Assembly (NCBI GenBank): GCA_963678675.1
Contig: OY783199.1
Span: 10,810,356-10,874,355, forward strand
Source of the DNA: Xiphydria camelus
Taxonomy: Eukaryota; Arthropoda; Insecta; Hymenoptera; Xiphydriidae
DNA: 64,000 bases
Direction: 5' to 3'
Part shown: positions 47,246-57,341 of the stretch, in pieces
Layout of the letters: every line of letters starts with the position of its first letter
Position numbering within the stretch: the first letter of the stretch is position 1
Notes under the pieces: generated by a model
What the model was told of the DNA's origin: nothing
Seen by the model: the letters and a program-made list of their open reading frames with translations, nothing else
The model's database searches: none
Translations under genes and position numbers: made by a program

Positions 47246-47410
47246 TTACCATATCAGTACCTCAGAGCTAAACAGTATTAACTCCATTTTTTCGAAACCC
47301 GTATTATTTCTTCATTCTGCTATTTTCAATGTAAAATAGCAGGATAAGGAAATAATACGGTTTTTGAAAAAAAATTTTGTTAATACTGTTTAGCTCTGAG
47401 GTATTGATAT
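47246..47410. repeat. 165-bp palindrome
   Basis: TACCTCAGAGCTAAACAGTA pairs with TACTGTTTAGCTCTGAGGTA, and CGTATTATTTCTTCATTCTG pairs with the region near 47345-47365. Probably a MITE. Confidence 0.8.
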
Positions 47411-47902
47411 AAACAACACAACATTTTGTAACCAGAGATAACACTGGCCAATAGTGATTTTGTTACTCGAACCAGAACAGGTGATTCTTATAGATATTTA
47501 TATGTGCACTAAAAACGAATTTGACTCTCAAATTGATTGTTCCTAAACAATTTTATAAAGTAAAATTTCAGTACAAGTCGATCGTTTATGTCCGCCGCGC
47601 CACGCGCCTAAATGTATCGAAGGTCACGGCCGAAACTTGTTATCAGCAGAACAGAGAGCGCTACTTCTGAGCGTACTGAGCGGTAGCGGTTTATGCTCGA
47701 TCTGCTGAATGCAACCATTATCGTGCGTGCCCCCGCGGACGTCACAGTGACGACAGGCAGCGGAAAGAGCGAGTGAGGTTACTGTGACTGCACAGTGATT
47801 CGTCAGTGGGCAGTCACGCGATGCGCTTTCAAAATTATTGTGGGTGCAAAAAGGTGGCGCCACAATGACTTTACCCGCCTAGTGGTGTCGTTTTTTTTTC
47901 AT

Positions 47903-47991
47903 GCCCTACCGGGATTCGAACCTGCGTTCTTTAGATGAGATGCTTTGAGACTAGGAATGCTTTCGCATTCTACCAATTGCGCCACCGAGTC
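47903..47991 (-). other. tRNA-derived sequence (SINE head or tRNA pseudogene)
   Basis: The minus strand carries a pol III box A (TGGCGCAATTGGTAGA) and box B (GGTTCGAATCC) about 50 bp apart, as in tRNA genes. A true tRNA is not supported: the expected acceptor strands (GACTCGG and GGTAGGGCA) do not pair. The D-arm region instead forms a hairpin GAATGC-GAAA-GCATTC, and no normal anticodon arm is evident. This fits a tRNA-derived SINE head or a decayed tRNA. Confidence 0.7.
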
Positions 47992-48937
47992 TTCGAGTGA
48001 TGTTGGTCGACTCCAGTCATATATAGAAACCGGACATGATAGTGACTGCTCCCGAAGATTATTTTTGTTAAATTTTTTAAAATAATTTGACATTTTCTTT
48101 TTCAAAACAGTAGCGATTATGATAATTAATTATTCATTATTTATATAAAATATTCGTCAAGAATCATGTTAAAGTTTATAAGACGGCCATTTGGAATTTT
48201 TTTCTCATAACCTCTGAGTAACAAATCATGCAATTTTCGTAAAGTAAATCCACCAAAAATTAATTCGGGCGTTAATGGATTAAGTTCACGATGGAACTTT
48301 TATATTATAATTTTTACTGAACAATTTGGATTTTTTCAAAGATGAAGTCACAGTGGCATCACAGTAACGTCACTCAGTGACAATCACGCAGTGGCGGCAC
48401 AATGAAGCTCCCGTGCCAACAAGACGTGCTGCCACCGCGTGACGCTTGGGTGAAAGTCACGCTTGGCTATCGGGGCGATCAAAGTTTTACCTATGGCCGA
48501 TAACTTGAAATTTGACTTCGGAGGTGTTTGCCGACGGTCGAGTCTTTGATCCCGATAGCTGTCAATTCGGGAGATCGAAGCGCCTAATCTCGAAATCGTG
48601 AATTTATGAATGGTGGGTAATTTGTAGAAGTGATAAAAAATAACCATTCTTCGATGAAATTCCTCAAAAGTTTAAAAACCGGACTGTTAAAGACTTCATG
48701 AAAATCTCCTAACACTTAAATTTTAAGTTCTAAAAATTACATACCATTATTCACAAATTTACGATTCTGTAGCCAATTCCAACTATCAAAGACTCTACCG
48801 TCGGCAAACACTGCCGAAGTCAAATTTCAAGGTATCAGCCATAGTTATCGGAAGTTGCTCGAATTCTCCTGGGACATACGGTAAATAATCCGATAGTCGA
48901 TAATATAGTTATGTCATTTCCTTCTTTTTTTAAATGG

Positions 48938-49074
48938 GTGCTTTCCATTTAACTGACACGAGTCGACACAAGTCGATACAAAATTAAACCATTGGTTCTT
49001 TCTGCTGGAGCCTGCCAATCAGTTGGTGGTTCTAATAGAAGTGTGTCGACTTGTGTCATAAATGGAAAGCACCC
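48938..49074. mobile_element. 137-bp MITE, GGGTGCTTTCCATTTA ends
   Basis: Terminal repeats GGGTGCTTTCCATTTA / AAATGGAAAGCACCC, with inner pairing of GAGTCGACACAAGTCGA against GTGTCGACTTGTGTC. AAT lies on both flanks. The ends resemble hAT- or Harbinger-type MITEs, but no 8-bp duplication is present. Confidence 0.8.
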
Positions 49075-49139
49075 AATCAAGGGAAAAGCAAAAATATTTT
49101 TAAAGTAATAATTAGGAAGGGAGATACAGGCATTTGAAG

Positions 49140-49665
49140 TAAATACATATATATTCTCTCACATACGTTTGATGACGTATGCGTGTGGTCGCATTTGTGT
49201 AAGCATTTCCGATCATCGTCGAACAGTCGACGATGAAAGCCGGAATATATCTCACACATTCAATTGCGCTTGTGTGTGTTTAATCGCATCTATGTATACA
49301 TTTCCGATCGTGGCCGACTATAGCCGAAGATCGCAGGAATTTTTGTGACATTTTGACATATAGATATCGGCCGAGAAATAAAATTCTCAACTCTTAGGCG
49401 CGAGGGGCGTGGCTTTGCGTTGAGTGTTAAGGATGAATCTCTTTTAATATGTAATTTATAAAATTTATTCTGATCTCTATCAATAGAGACTAATCAATTT
49501 GTATGGCGTAACTAAGCATAGTTTTGGTTATAACCATATATTTATTGAGAAAATTCGATGTAAAAGTTGAGGGGTGAAGGGGGCAGACATTTTTCGTGTA
49601 AAGATACACGGGTGCTGCGACGTTGAACGAACATGCCGCGAGAAACTGCCGTGTCTTGATATGTA
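49140..49665. repeat. repeat U, copy 2
   Basis: Second copy of the 32590-33060 repeat, here directly upstream of palindromic element V. Contains a local duplication (CGATCATCGTCG and CGATCGTGGCCG blocks, each after CATTTCCGAT-type sequence). Confidence 0.85.
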
Positions 49666-49672
49666 TATAATA

Positions 49673-50400
49673 CCCCCCACAAAAACAGATTCTCTGTAAA
49701 AAAAAAAAGGCGGCATGTTCATTCAGTGCCAACAAAAATTGATACGTAAACTACTCTCCAAAAAAGATTTGAAATCAATTAAGATCGCCATGTTCAAGAT
49801 TTATATATAAAAAGTAAAAGGCATCATTTGAAAGGAAAATTATTGTAACTTGTTACTAAAAAATTCAACTAAAATAATTTATAAACAAATTTTCATAAAA
49901 AAGAACTTGCCGCGTTTAAGTTTTCATATTTTGTCCACTATGCCGAATAATTTGCAGTGCTTGAACGGTGCTAGAGTGATTCATAAATTGCACTGCCGAA
50001 GTCAAATTCAGAGAAATTCAGAAGGCCCCCGCCTGATCGGTTTCTCGTGCGACGTTCGGTATACTGATGGTATCATATAAGTGTATGAATTTATTTAAAA
50101 TCACATAAGTGCATAAACATCGAATGTAATTCTCTGTAAATTTTTTATTTTGAAGGAAAAAACGCGGCAAGTTCTTTTTTATGAAAATTTGATTATAATT
50201 TTTTTCAGTTGAATTTTTCAGTAACAAGTTACAATAATTTTCCTTTCAAATCATGCCTTTTACTTTTTATATATAAATCTTGAACATGGCGATCTTAATT
50301 GATTTCATATCTTTTTTGGAGAGTAGTTTACGTATCAATTTTTGTTGGCACTGAATGAACATGCCGCCTTTTTTTACAGAGAATCTGTTTTTGTGGGGGG
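49673..50400. mobile_element. palindromic element V, copy 3
   Basis: Full-length palindrome. The left arm starts CCCCCCACAAAAACAGATTC and the right arm ends GAATCTGTTTTTGTGGGGGG. The centre holds GGTGCTAGAGTGATTCATAA as in copy 1. Confidence 0.87.
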
Positions 50401-50780
50401 ATTTCATTACTTTTTGGAATTTATTCATGAGGAGAATACGTACCTATACATGTAGGAGAATATATTTTTATTACCACCAAATATTAAAATCTCACATTTT
50501 ATACCGATACGAGCTAATTAATTATAACCACGTTACTTTTGATTTATTCTCGTGATATTTTGAAAGGGATTTATAAACTAGAGTGCCCTTATATTTTTCA
50601 CTTTGCTTTAGTATTTTGGAGAAATAAAACATACCGCTTTCGAATTTACAGGCCATCGGATTTTTCTTATATTTTGGTCGTCTTCAGAAATCCATGTAGA
50701 CATTTTACCTTTAACTCTAACAATAAGTATACTCTTCCAATAACCGTGACGAATTGTTTCATCACATGTAAAGATACTAC
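50401..50780. repeat. repeat W, copy 2
   Basis: Matches 15807-16229. It ends at the left boundary of the second CCCAGGTAGC element and continues at 53828. Confidence 0.85.
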
Positions 50781-51009
50781 TTCCCAGGTAGCAAGCTGAC
50801 GTAAACTTGACGTCACTTTTAGGGCATATTTCGTCGGCGACGTCATTCTACCAAAAAATGACGTTTTAATGTCGTCATTCAAGAAACGTCTGACGCCTTA
50901 AATATGACGTTAAAAAGATGTTATTTTTACGTCGTAATACAATTTTAAAATAAGTATACTTATTATACAATATACATTGAATATTTTTATATTTTTTTAT
51001 GATGTATAA

Positions 51010-51033
51010 TCTATCTATATATATAAAAATGAA

Positions 51034-51064
<31 letters not shown>

Positions 51065-51821
51065 ATGTCTCTTATGCCTTCCTAAACCGTTCATCCGATT
51101 GCGATGAAATTTTGGGAAATGGTTGGACGCATGCCCGCGATGGTTTCTGAGTTAGTAAATCTTATACAGGGTGTTCAAAAAGTCCCGGTACGGCCGATTA
51201 TCTCAACGGGAAAACATTTTAGAGAAAAATGTTTAATACAAAACTTTAAGGATTTTCCCTTGGCTATCCAGTGGTCATATTGGATTTGACCTTGACCGTG
51301 ATCTTTAAGGTAATATCAAATGCCTTCCTAAACCGTTCATCCGATTGCGATGAAACTTTGGGGAATGGTTGGACGCATGCCTGCGAAGGTTTCTGAGTTA
51401 GTAAATCTTATACAGGGTGTTCAAAAAATACCGGTACGGATGATTATTATGCCTTCCTAAACCGTTCATCCGATTGCGATGAAACTTTGGGGAATGGTTG
51501 GACGCATGCCCGCGAAGGTTTCTGAGTTAGTAAATCTTATACAGGGTGTTCAAAAAGTCGAACTATACTTGACCTAAATTTGACCTCCGCTGACAATAAT
51601 GGTAACATGAAAAAAATGGTCAAGGACACATTTGAACGTGAAAACAAATTAATTTGACCTTGATATAACCTTGAAGGTCATGGTCAAGGTCAAATCCAAT
51701 ATGACCATTGCGTAGCCCGGGAAAAATACTAAAAGTTTTGTATTCAAAATGTATTTAAACAATGGTGGACGGACAAAATCAATCCAGAATCTACCCGTGC
51801 GAAGCCGGGACGGGCTGCTAG
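51010..51821 (+). mobile_element. non-autonomous Helitron, complete
   Basis: Begins TCTATCTATATATATAAAAA and ends CGGGCTGCTAG, with A before and T after, the classical A|T insertion with no duplication. The hairpin CCCGT..ACGGG (51794-51814) sits four bases before the terminal CTAG. A (TGTC)n run follows the 5' end. Inside are three direct repeats built on CTAAACCGTTCATCCGATTG. No Rep/helicase gene. It lies inside the CCCAGGTAGC element. Confidence 0.9.
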
Positions 51822-52169
51822 TATAAAAATATTTGTATAGTGCGGTCTACTTTAATTCTCGATTTTTATATCTCTGTACCATTTTACCAGTACGTTTTTT
51901 TGTAATAAATAAAAGTAAGATTTTTTATATTGCGGTCGTTTCTATAAACATTCATATAATTATTTATTTATTAATATCAATTTGCGTCTATGCAAGAATA
52001 TTTATCAAAAGATGCAATCATAAATTTAGAAAAATGTTGAGAAAAGAATAATACAATTATAAAATCTTATTTATTTAAGCTCTTTCTTATTGACTGGAAA
52101 AGCAACATACATTTATTCATCAAACTTCATATGAACACCAATAGTAATACTTAATACCACAGGAGCGTG

Positions 52170-52260
52170 CAGCAAATGAGGACTCGAAAACACCGACCGA
52201 TCGACGAAGTTAAGCAGCAAAAAGTGCGGACAGTAGTTGGATGGGTGACCGCTCACGATG
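52170..52260 (+). pseudogene. 5S rRNA-derived segment, copy 2
   Basis: Reads ACCGACCGATCGACGAAGTT, AAGCAGCAAAAAGTGCGG, then AGTTGGATGGGTGACCGCTC. This keeps 5S internal promoter boxes A and C, with a deletion between them relative to real 5S. It sits in the inverted internal copy of the CCCAGGTAGC family, in the same relative place as at 28315-28407. Confidence 0.85.
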
Positions 52261-52387
52261 AAAAGATATACGTCAGCCGTAACCTTTCAGAACCGTCATT
52301 TTTTACACAATCACGTTATATTTTTCGTTATCTGCCGTCAAAGCTGACCTTCAAAAACCGTCATTTCGACGTTAGTGTGCTACCTGG

Positions 52388-53168
52388 AAAATCGCTAAAA
52401 TTAAACGTCATATTTCACGTCATAAAGAACGTTAGAAAGACGTCATTAAGGAGGATCGTCAGAGAAATGACTTCTCAGAAACCGTAGTTGAAAATTTTTT
52501 AAAATACTTGTGAACCCATTTTAATAAGAGAAAAAAATCAAACAATTTCACTCTACAGTTTTCTCGTAATTAATTTTTAAAACTTACGAGATTAGCATTG
52601 AATCTTATGGAGAGCATATTTCAAATGCATAGAACTTGCGATTTTCAACCGAAAAAAATTCTGGAAACTATGAAATGAGTTTTATCACCACACGAACTTG
52701 TTTTTACTAAATTATAAAGAATTTTCACTCTACAGTTTTTTTAATATAAAGGAAAAACTGTCGAAAAATTCAAATATTTCATGTGCATCGTCCGCCATAT
52801 GCAAAAACGTGGCAACATCGCACTACGTGACGTCATAAGCTATTGGCGCGAAGCGTGCTGGTAAATTTAAAAGTACGAAAGTACAAATAGGATAATGTAT
52901 TGACAGATTTATTACAGACAATAATTAACAATATAAAATTTCAGATATTTTAAAAAGTACAACTAGATATACACTGTGAAATACTTTCAAACGATTTTGA
53001 AGAATAACATTTCAATGATCACGATCGTTTCAAAATGATATGAAAGTAAAAAACCCTACGAATATTGAGAAGCCACTTTTGTTTTTGAGTTCATCAAATT
53101 CTGATATGCATTAAAAAATATGAAATTATTAATAATTGAAAATTTAAACTACGTGCCGAAAATTATGC
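52388..53168. other. interior of CCCAGGTAGC element copy 2
   Basis: A further ACGTC-rich patch (52390-52470), then AT-rich sequence with no gene. Confidence 0.6.
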
Positions 53169-53417
53169 TCAATCTTTAAAAAAGGAATATAATTTATTAA
53201 GAACTTCCGACCGTGCATTAACTCGATTTAAAACTTGTTCTAATCCCTCTTTTCCAATTTTCAAGTAAGCTTCTGAAAAGGTTCTAAATTCAATATTTGC
53301 TCCTGCCAATTTGGACAGCATGGACTCGAGATTGACGTTATAAACAGACGTAATGATCCGCTTCAACGCGTTGTCCGTCGATAAGAATTCTGTTTTACCT
53401 ACCGATTTGCTACCACG
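53169..53417 (-). CDS. exon-like open frame of unknown function
   Basis: The minus strand encodes about 82 residues running NRGSKSVGKTEFLSTDNALK, through LESMLSKLAGANIEFRTFSE, to LNKLYSFFKD and a stop at 53169. The frame is open upstream to a TAA overlapping TTTGTAAG|TTGCAAATCG, which could be a splice acceptor. This would then be a terminal exon. The composition is protein-like (amphipathic helices, no low complexity), unlike the AT-rich surroundings. I do not recognise the family. It may be the tail of the element's own protein, or a captured host exon. Confidence 0.4.
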   Translation of the reverse strand, partial: RGSKSVGKTEFLSTDNALKRIITSVYNVNLESMLSKLAGANIEFRTFSEAYLKIGKEGLEQVLNRVNARSEVLNKLYSFFKD

Positions 53418-53827
53418 ATTTGCAACTTACAAATGTTGAAATGCTATGTTGCCACGTTTTGCACACATTTTAAATATTTAAAATAAATTAAGTTTGAAGT
53501 TATAAAATTGTTTTCAAATATTTATCTTATTTTTTAGATTGAAAGTAACAAAAAGGAAAAAGAATTCAGCACCTGTATTTATTATTGCAGTTTTTATAAA
53601 ACTTAAAATTTCATTATTTCAAATAGGCAACACACGTCGATTTCTTTGTTCTTTTTCCTCTTCTACCTCACCCCGAAGAGCACTGACGATCCTCCTTAAC
53701 TGACGTCAGTGGGATGTGACTTTCGAACGTACTTTTAACGTCATTTGTACGTCTTTTACTGACGTCGTCTATGACCAGATCTGACAAAAAAATGACGTTA
53801 ATTTCACGTTAGTTTGTTACCTGGGTT

Positions 53828-55120
53828 ATGACAGTATATATGTTGTTACATATTAACTCGAAACGTTGGAATAGTTTTAAGAAATCCTTTTGCATGCACC
53901 GCTGAAATTTTGCCCCCTTACTCGTAAATAAATTTCTCAAGTCACTCGCAAAGTTACGTACACGCATCTGAGCGAATAGACCAATCAGGATCAAGTATTC
54001 CGTTGTGATGGGGGTCCTGATTGGTCTACTCGCTAAGTTGCATATAAGTTTCCTGATACGGAATACTTGATCCTGATTGGTCTATTCACTAAGATGCGTG
54101 CACGCAGAGATACGAGCGAGTTCGAGAAAGGGGCCCCTGATCTGCCGGTAGCTGTCAATTCGGGAGATTGAAGTATCTAACCTCGAAATTGTTAATTTGT
54201 AAATAATAATGAATAATGTGTAGAAGTGATAAATAATTATTCGCGGGTTTCTTCGATGAGTTTCCCCAAGTGTTTAAAAATCGGTGTCCATAAATGTGGC
54301 TTCAATTTCCAGTGATTAAGTAAGTAATTACTGCAGAGCGAGTAGGTTACAAGATTTTCATGAAGTTTTTGATGGTTTTCTTGCATGTCCCCTTTCATAA
54401 GGTGCAAACAAAGAGGATGTAACTCCTAACCTATCCTGAAGAAAATGAGTCGATCGACATCAGGCATTGTCGAACTTATCACCGAGCGCCTTTCACCCAC
54501 GGTATTTTCATTGCAATATGCGCTTTTCATTTCAACTATTCCTGCTTCAAATAACTCACTTCTTTCAAAGAATTTACGTTGTACGAATTGTTGATCGTAG
54601 GGGGCAGCGATCAATGATTGTGACTAATCGTAGACAAATTATTCCTGCGATGATGTTCCAGTTGCGAAGCATACACTAGCAAGTCAGCTTACAGAGCGTC
54701 CGATGTTTAGTATCAACTTTACCTCTTTTGGAATACCCATCACCCGAGCATAATCACGATTACGTTAACGTTAATCGCAGAATAGACCGTGAGCTTGGGC
54801 ACATTATCGCAGTAGTAGTTCGGCACACTACCACGAACAGTTCATAAAAGGTTATTAGCTTGAAAGAAGTAAAAGTTATTTAACGCTGGAATATAGTTGA
54901 AACGAGAAGCGCGTATTGCAATTAATGTACCGTGAGTAATAAGCGCTCGGTGACAAGTCTGACATTCTCCAATGTCCATCGAGTCATCTTTTTACGGACA
55001 GGACACGAGCTAGATCCGCTTCAGTTGCACCTGTACGAGATGACATGTCAAAAAATCATGAATCTTCATGAAAATCTTCTAACCTACTCGTTCTGCAGTA
55101 ATACTTAATAATATCACTGG
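53828..55120. repeat. repeat X, copy 2
   Basis: Continuation of repeat W after the insertion. It matches 29341 to about 30960 (GCATGCACCGCTGAAATTT, GTCCTGATTGGTCTACTCG, GGGGGCAGCGATCAATGATT). The inner palindrome is present but the outer hairpin arms are not. Confidence 0.85.
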
Positions 55121-55183
55121 AAGTTGAAGCAACAGTTATGGGCAAAAATCGGACACAGGTTTTTAAACACTTGGGTAATCCTA

Positions 55184-56938
55184 AATTTTTATTTTTTTTT
55201 GAATTCACCAACTAAAAATACAACTTTCTTGTCTCTTGTGTTTTTTTCGTATCTTACTTCGTTTTCGAAATAATAAATAAAAACGACTTCATTACATGTC
55301 CCTAAAACAACACAATAAAATAATAAAAATATTTATTTTCACGCCACTGCACTGGCAAAATTCGCAATTATTTTGCGTTTATTTGTCTTATTGAAAGCAG
55401 CTAATCAACAAAAATGAATTTTTAAGTTAAATTTTGTGAAATTTTTATTTTTTATTTTTTTTTTAAATTATTTATTGCATACTTCCGGGGCATGCACTAC
55501 ACAAGAAAATAGTGAATTTATAGAAAGCCTTGGAAAACAATTGATAGGTTTCCATGGTAGCAGAATCAGTCATGTCAGTTGATTTAGAAGAAAACAGGTA
55601 GTTGTTTATCATTTTGACGTTATAAGTAATAATTTATCGTGTGTTTTGTCAAAAATGTACCAATACACAAACGCAGAAATGGCAGACATTCATTTTACTT
55701 ATGGAATGGCTCGCGGTAATGCACGAGCGGCAAGACGACAATATCAGGTGCGATTTCCTCAACGAGTGGTGCCAGACGTCCAAACTTTTATTAATATCCA
55801 CCCAAGACTTTGTGAAACTGGCAGTTTTAAAAGGACAACAGATGTTGCGGGAAGGCTTGCGACAGTTCGAACAGTTGCGATTGAAGAAGCTGTGTTAAAC
55901 AGAATTGAAGAAGACCCGCAAAGTAGCACACGGAAAATAGGTCGTGAATTGAATATTAGACACACACTTGTTTGGCAAATTTTAAGGTCCAAACAACTTT
56001 ATCCTTATCATATGCAACGTGTGCAGGCTCTATTACATAGAGATTTTCCCCTCAGAGTCGATTTTTGTGTTTGGCTGCGTAATAAATTAGTAAGAACCCC
56101 GGATTTCTTAAGCCATGTGCTTTTCACAGATGAAGCCTCGTTTTCTCGAAATGCCATAATTGACTTTCATAACAACCTTATCTGGGCTGAGGATAATCCG
56201 AATGCTATCGTAGAAAATCATTTTCAAGTGCAATTTTCTCTCAATATTTGGGTAGGCATTATCGGTGATCACCTTATTGGACCTTGCATTCTTCCGCAAA
56301 GGCTTAATGGCGAAGAGTATCGAAGGTTTTTGGAGCATGAACTGCCCAACCATTTACAAGAAGTTGATTTAGAAACCAGAAACAGGATGTGGTTAATGCA
56401 CGACGGAGCTCCGCCACACTTTAGTGTCGTTGCGCGTCAATTTCTGGACGAGAATTACCCTAACCGTTGGATAGGAAGAGCAGGACCACAAGCCTGGCCT
56501 CCCAGATCACCAGATTTGAATCCTTTGGATTATTTTCTGTGGGGTAACTTGAAGTCGTTAGTTTATAAAAGTCCAGTCCAAAATGAACAAGATCTAAGAA
56601 ATAGGATATTTGAATCTTGTACCATTATTAATCAGACGCTAGGTATATTCGAAAAAGTTCGGCAATCAATGTTAAAACGACTTATTGCATGCGTTGAAGT
56701 AGGCGGTGATCATTTTCAACAACTATTGTAAAATAATGTTATTAACTATTTTAGTTTTAGTCTTGTAAATAATTTGAGTTTTTTACCTGATAATACAATC
56801 AATAAAAGAAACATTTTTTGCTTATTTTTCGAAATTAATTATTTTTTATCTCGAAAACGAAGCAAGATACGAAAAAAACACGAGAGACAAGAAAGTTGTA
56901 TTTTTAGTTGGTGAATTCAAAAAAAAATAAAAATTTTA
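55184..56938 (+). mobile_element. Tc1/mariner-superfamily element with intact gene
   Basis: Inverted repeats of about 85 bp: GAATTCACCAACTAAAAATA..ACTTTCTTGTCTC at left, with the complement at 56840-56930. They flank a single uninterrupted transposase gene. The outermost bases are A/T runs, so the exact ends and the TA duplication are uncertain by a few bases. Confidence 0.85.
55655..56731 (+). CDS. Tc1/mariner-superfamily DDE transposase, intact (358 aa)
   Basis: Cut-and-paste transposase of the insect-abundant family with a DUF4817-type helix-turn-helix N-terminus and a DDE domain. The start is ATG at 55655 (M-Y-Q-Y-T-N-A-E); the frame is open a few codons further but without another ATG. 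Residues 15-60 (YGMARGNARAARRQYQVRFP and following) are the first helix-turn-helix, and 85-115 (STRKIGRELNIRHTLVWQIL) the second. Catalytic residues: D159 in LFTDEASF, D250 in LMHDGAPPHFS, D287 in WPPRSPDLNPLDYFLWG, with 36 residues between the second and third. The C-terminus is VEVGGDHFQQLL-like. There are no stops or frameshifts, so it may be active. It is unrelated to the broken mariner at 14.3 kb. Confidence 0.92.
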   Translation: MYQYTNAEMADIHFTYGMARGNARAARRQYQVRFPQRVVPDVQTFINIHPRLCETGSFKRTTDVAGRLATVRTVAIEEAVLNRIEEDPQSSTRKIGRELNIRHTLVWQILRSKQLYPYHMQRVQALLHRDFPLRVDFCVWLRNKLVRTPDFLSHVLFTDEASFSRNAIIDFHNNLIWAEDNPNAIVENHFQVQFSLNIWVGIIGDHLIGPCILPQRLNGEEYRRFLEHELPNHLQEVDLETRNRMWLMHDGAPPHFSVVARQFLDENYPNRWIGRAGPQAWPPRSPDLNPLDYFLWGNLKSLVYKSPVQNEQDLRNRIFESCTIINQTLGIFEKVRQSMLKRLIACVEVGGDHFQQLL

Positions 56939-57264
56939 AAAAAGTTATTGGCGCACATTTTTTTTTTCAAAAATAGTGGGGAAGGTGCCTTCCGGGACGC
57001 CACTGGACTTAATAATTTTAATCTAATTAAAGCTACATTAGCCTCTTACTATCATTAATACATCTGCCAAATTTCAATAAAATCGGCTTAAAGAATATTG
57101 AGATATTTACGAAAAACCGATTTTTTTTTCAAAGTTTGACACCCTGTATCTTGAGAATGAAGTATTTTTGGACCTATGTTTATATGAACTTTTTGACTTA
57201 AAATCACTGAAAGAATCATCTGCCGAAGTTTGTCGAAGTACTTAATTTACACCCTGTATATGAC
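56939..57264. other. unassigned sequence
   Basis: No gene. It contains ACACCCTGTATCTTGAGAAT and ACACCCTGTATATGACGTCG, short repeats. Confidence 0.5.
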
Positions 57265-57341
57265 GTCGTAGTTCGACATAAAGAAGTTTAATTTTTTCTA
57301 TAATAAAATATTTCTTATTATGATATTAGATTTATAACTTA

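Larger units (their letters stand above)
46825..48881. mobile_element. TA-flanked CCGTATGTCC element, long composite copy
   Basis: The ends CCGTATGTCC / GGACATACGG are flanked by TA (46823-46824, 48882-48883). The right part (48470-48881) matches the short palindromic members at 60424 and 62881 (GGCCGATAACTTGAAATTTG, CCGATAGCTGTCAATTCGGG). The middle holds other insertions: a palindrome at 47246-47410 and a tRNA-like sequence at 47903-47991. No transposase frame. Confidence 0.78.
50783..53825. mobile_element. CCCAGGTAGC-family TIR element, copy 2 (3.04 kb)
   Basis: The ends CCCAGGTAGCAAGCTGACGT and ACGTTAGTTTGTTACCTGGG are flanked by TT (50781-50782, 53826-53827). The empty site ACCACTTATGACAG in copy 1's flank (about 16217) confirms a 2-bp duplication. 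Terminal regions are rich in TGACGT/ACGTCA. It contains a Helitron, an inverted partial copy of the same family ending at 52387 (complement CCAGGTAGCACACTAACGTC), a 5S-like segment, and an unassigned exon-like frame. Confidence 0.85.

Noticed and set aside
47903..47991. Functional tRNA gene
   Set aside because: Boxes A and B are present, but the acceptor stem does not pair and no proper anticodon arm forms. Called tRNA-derived instead.
52170..52260. Functional 5S rRNA gene
   Set aside because: It lacks the 5' third and terminal stem, has a deletion between boxes A and C, and sits inside a transposon.
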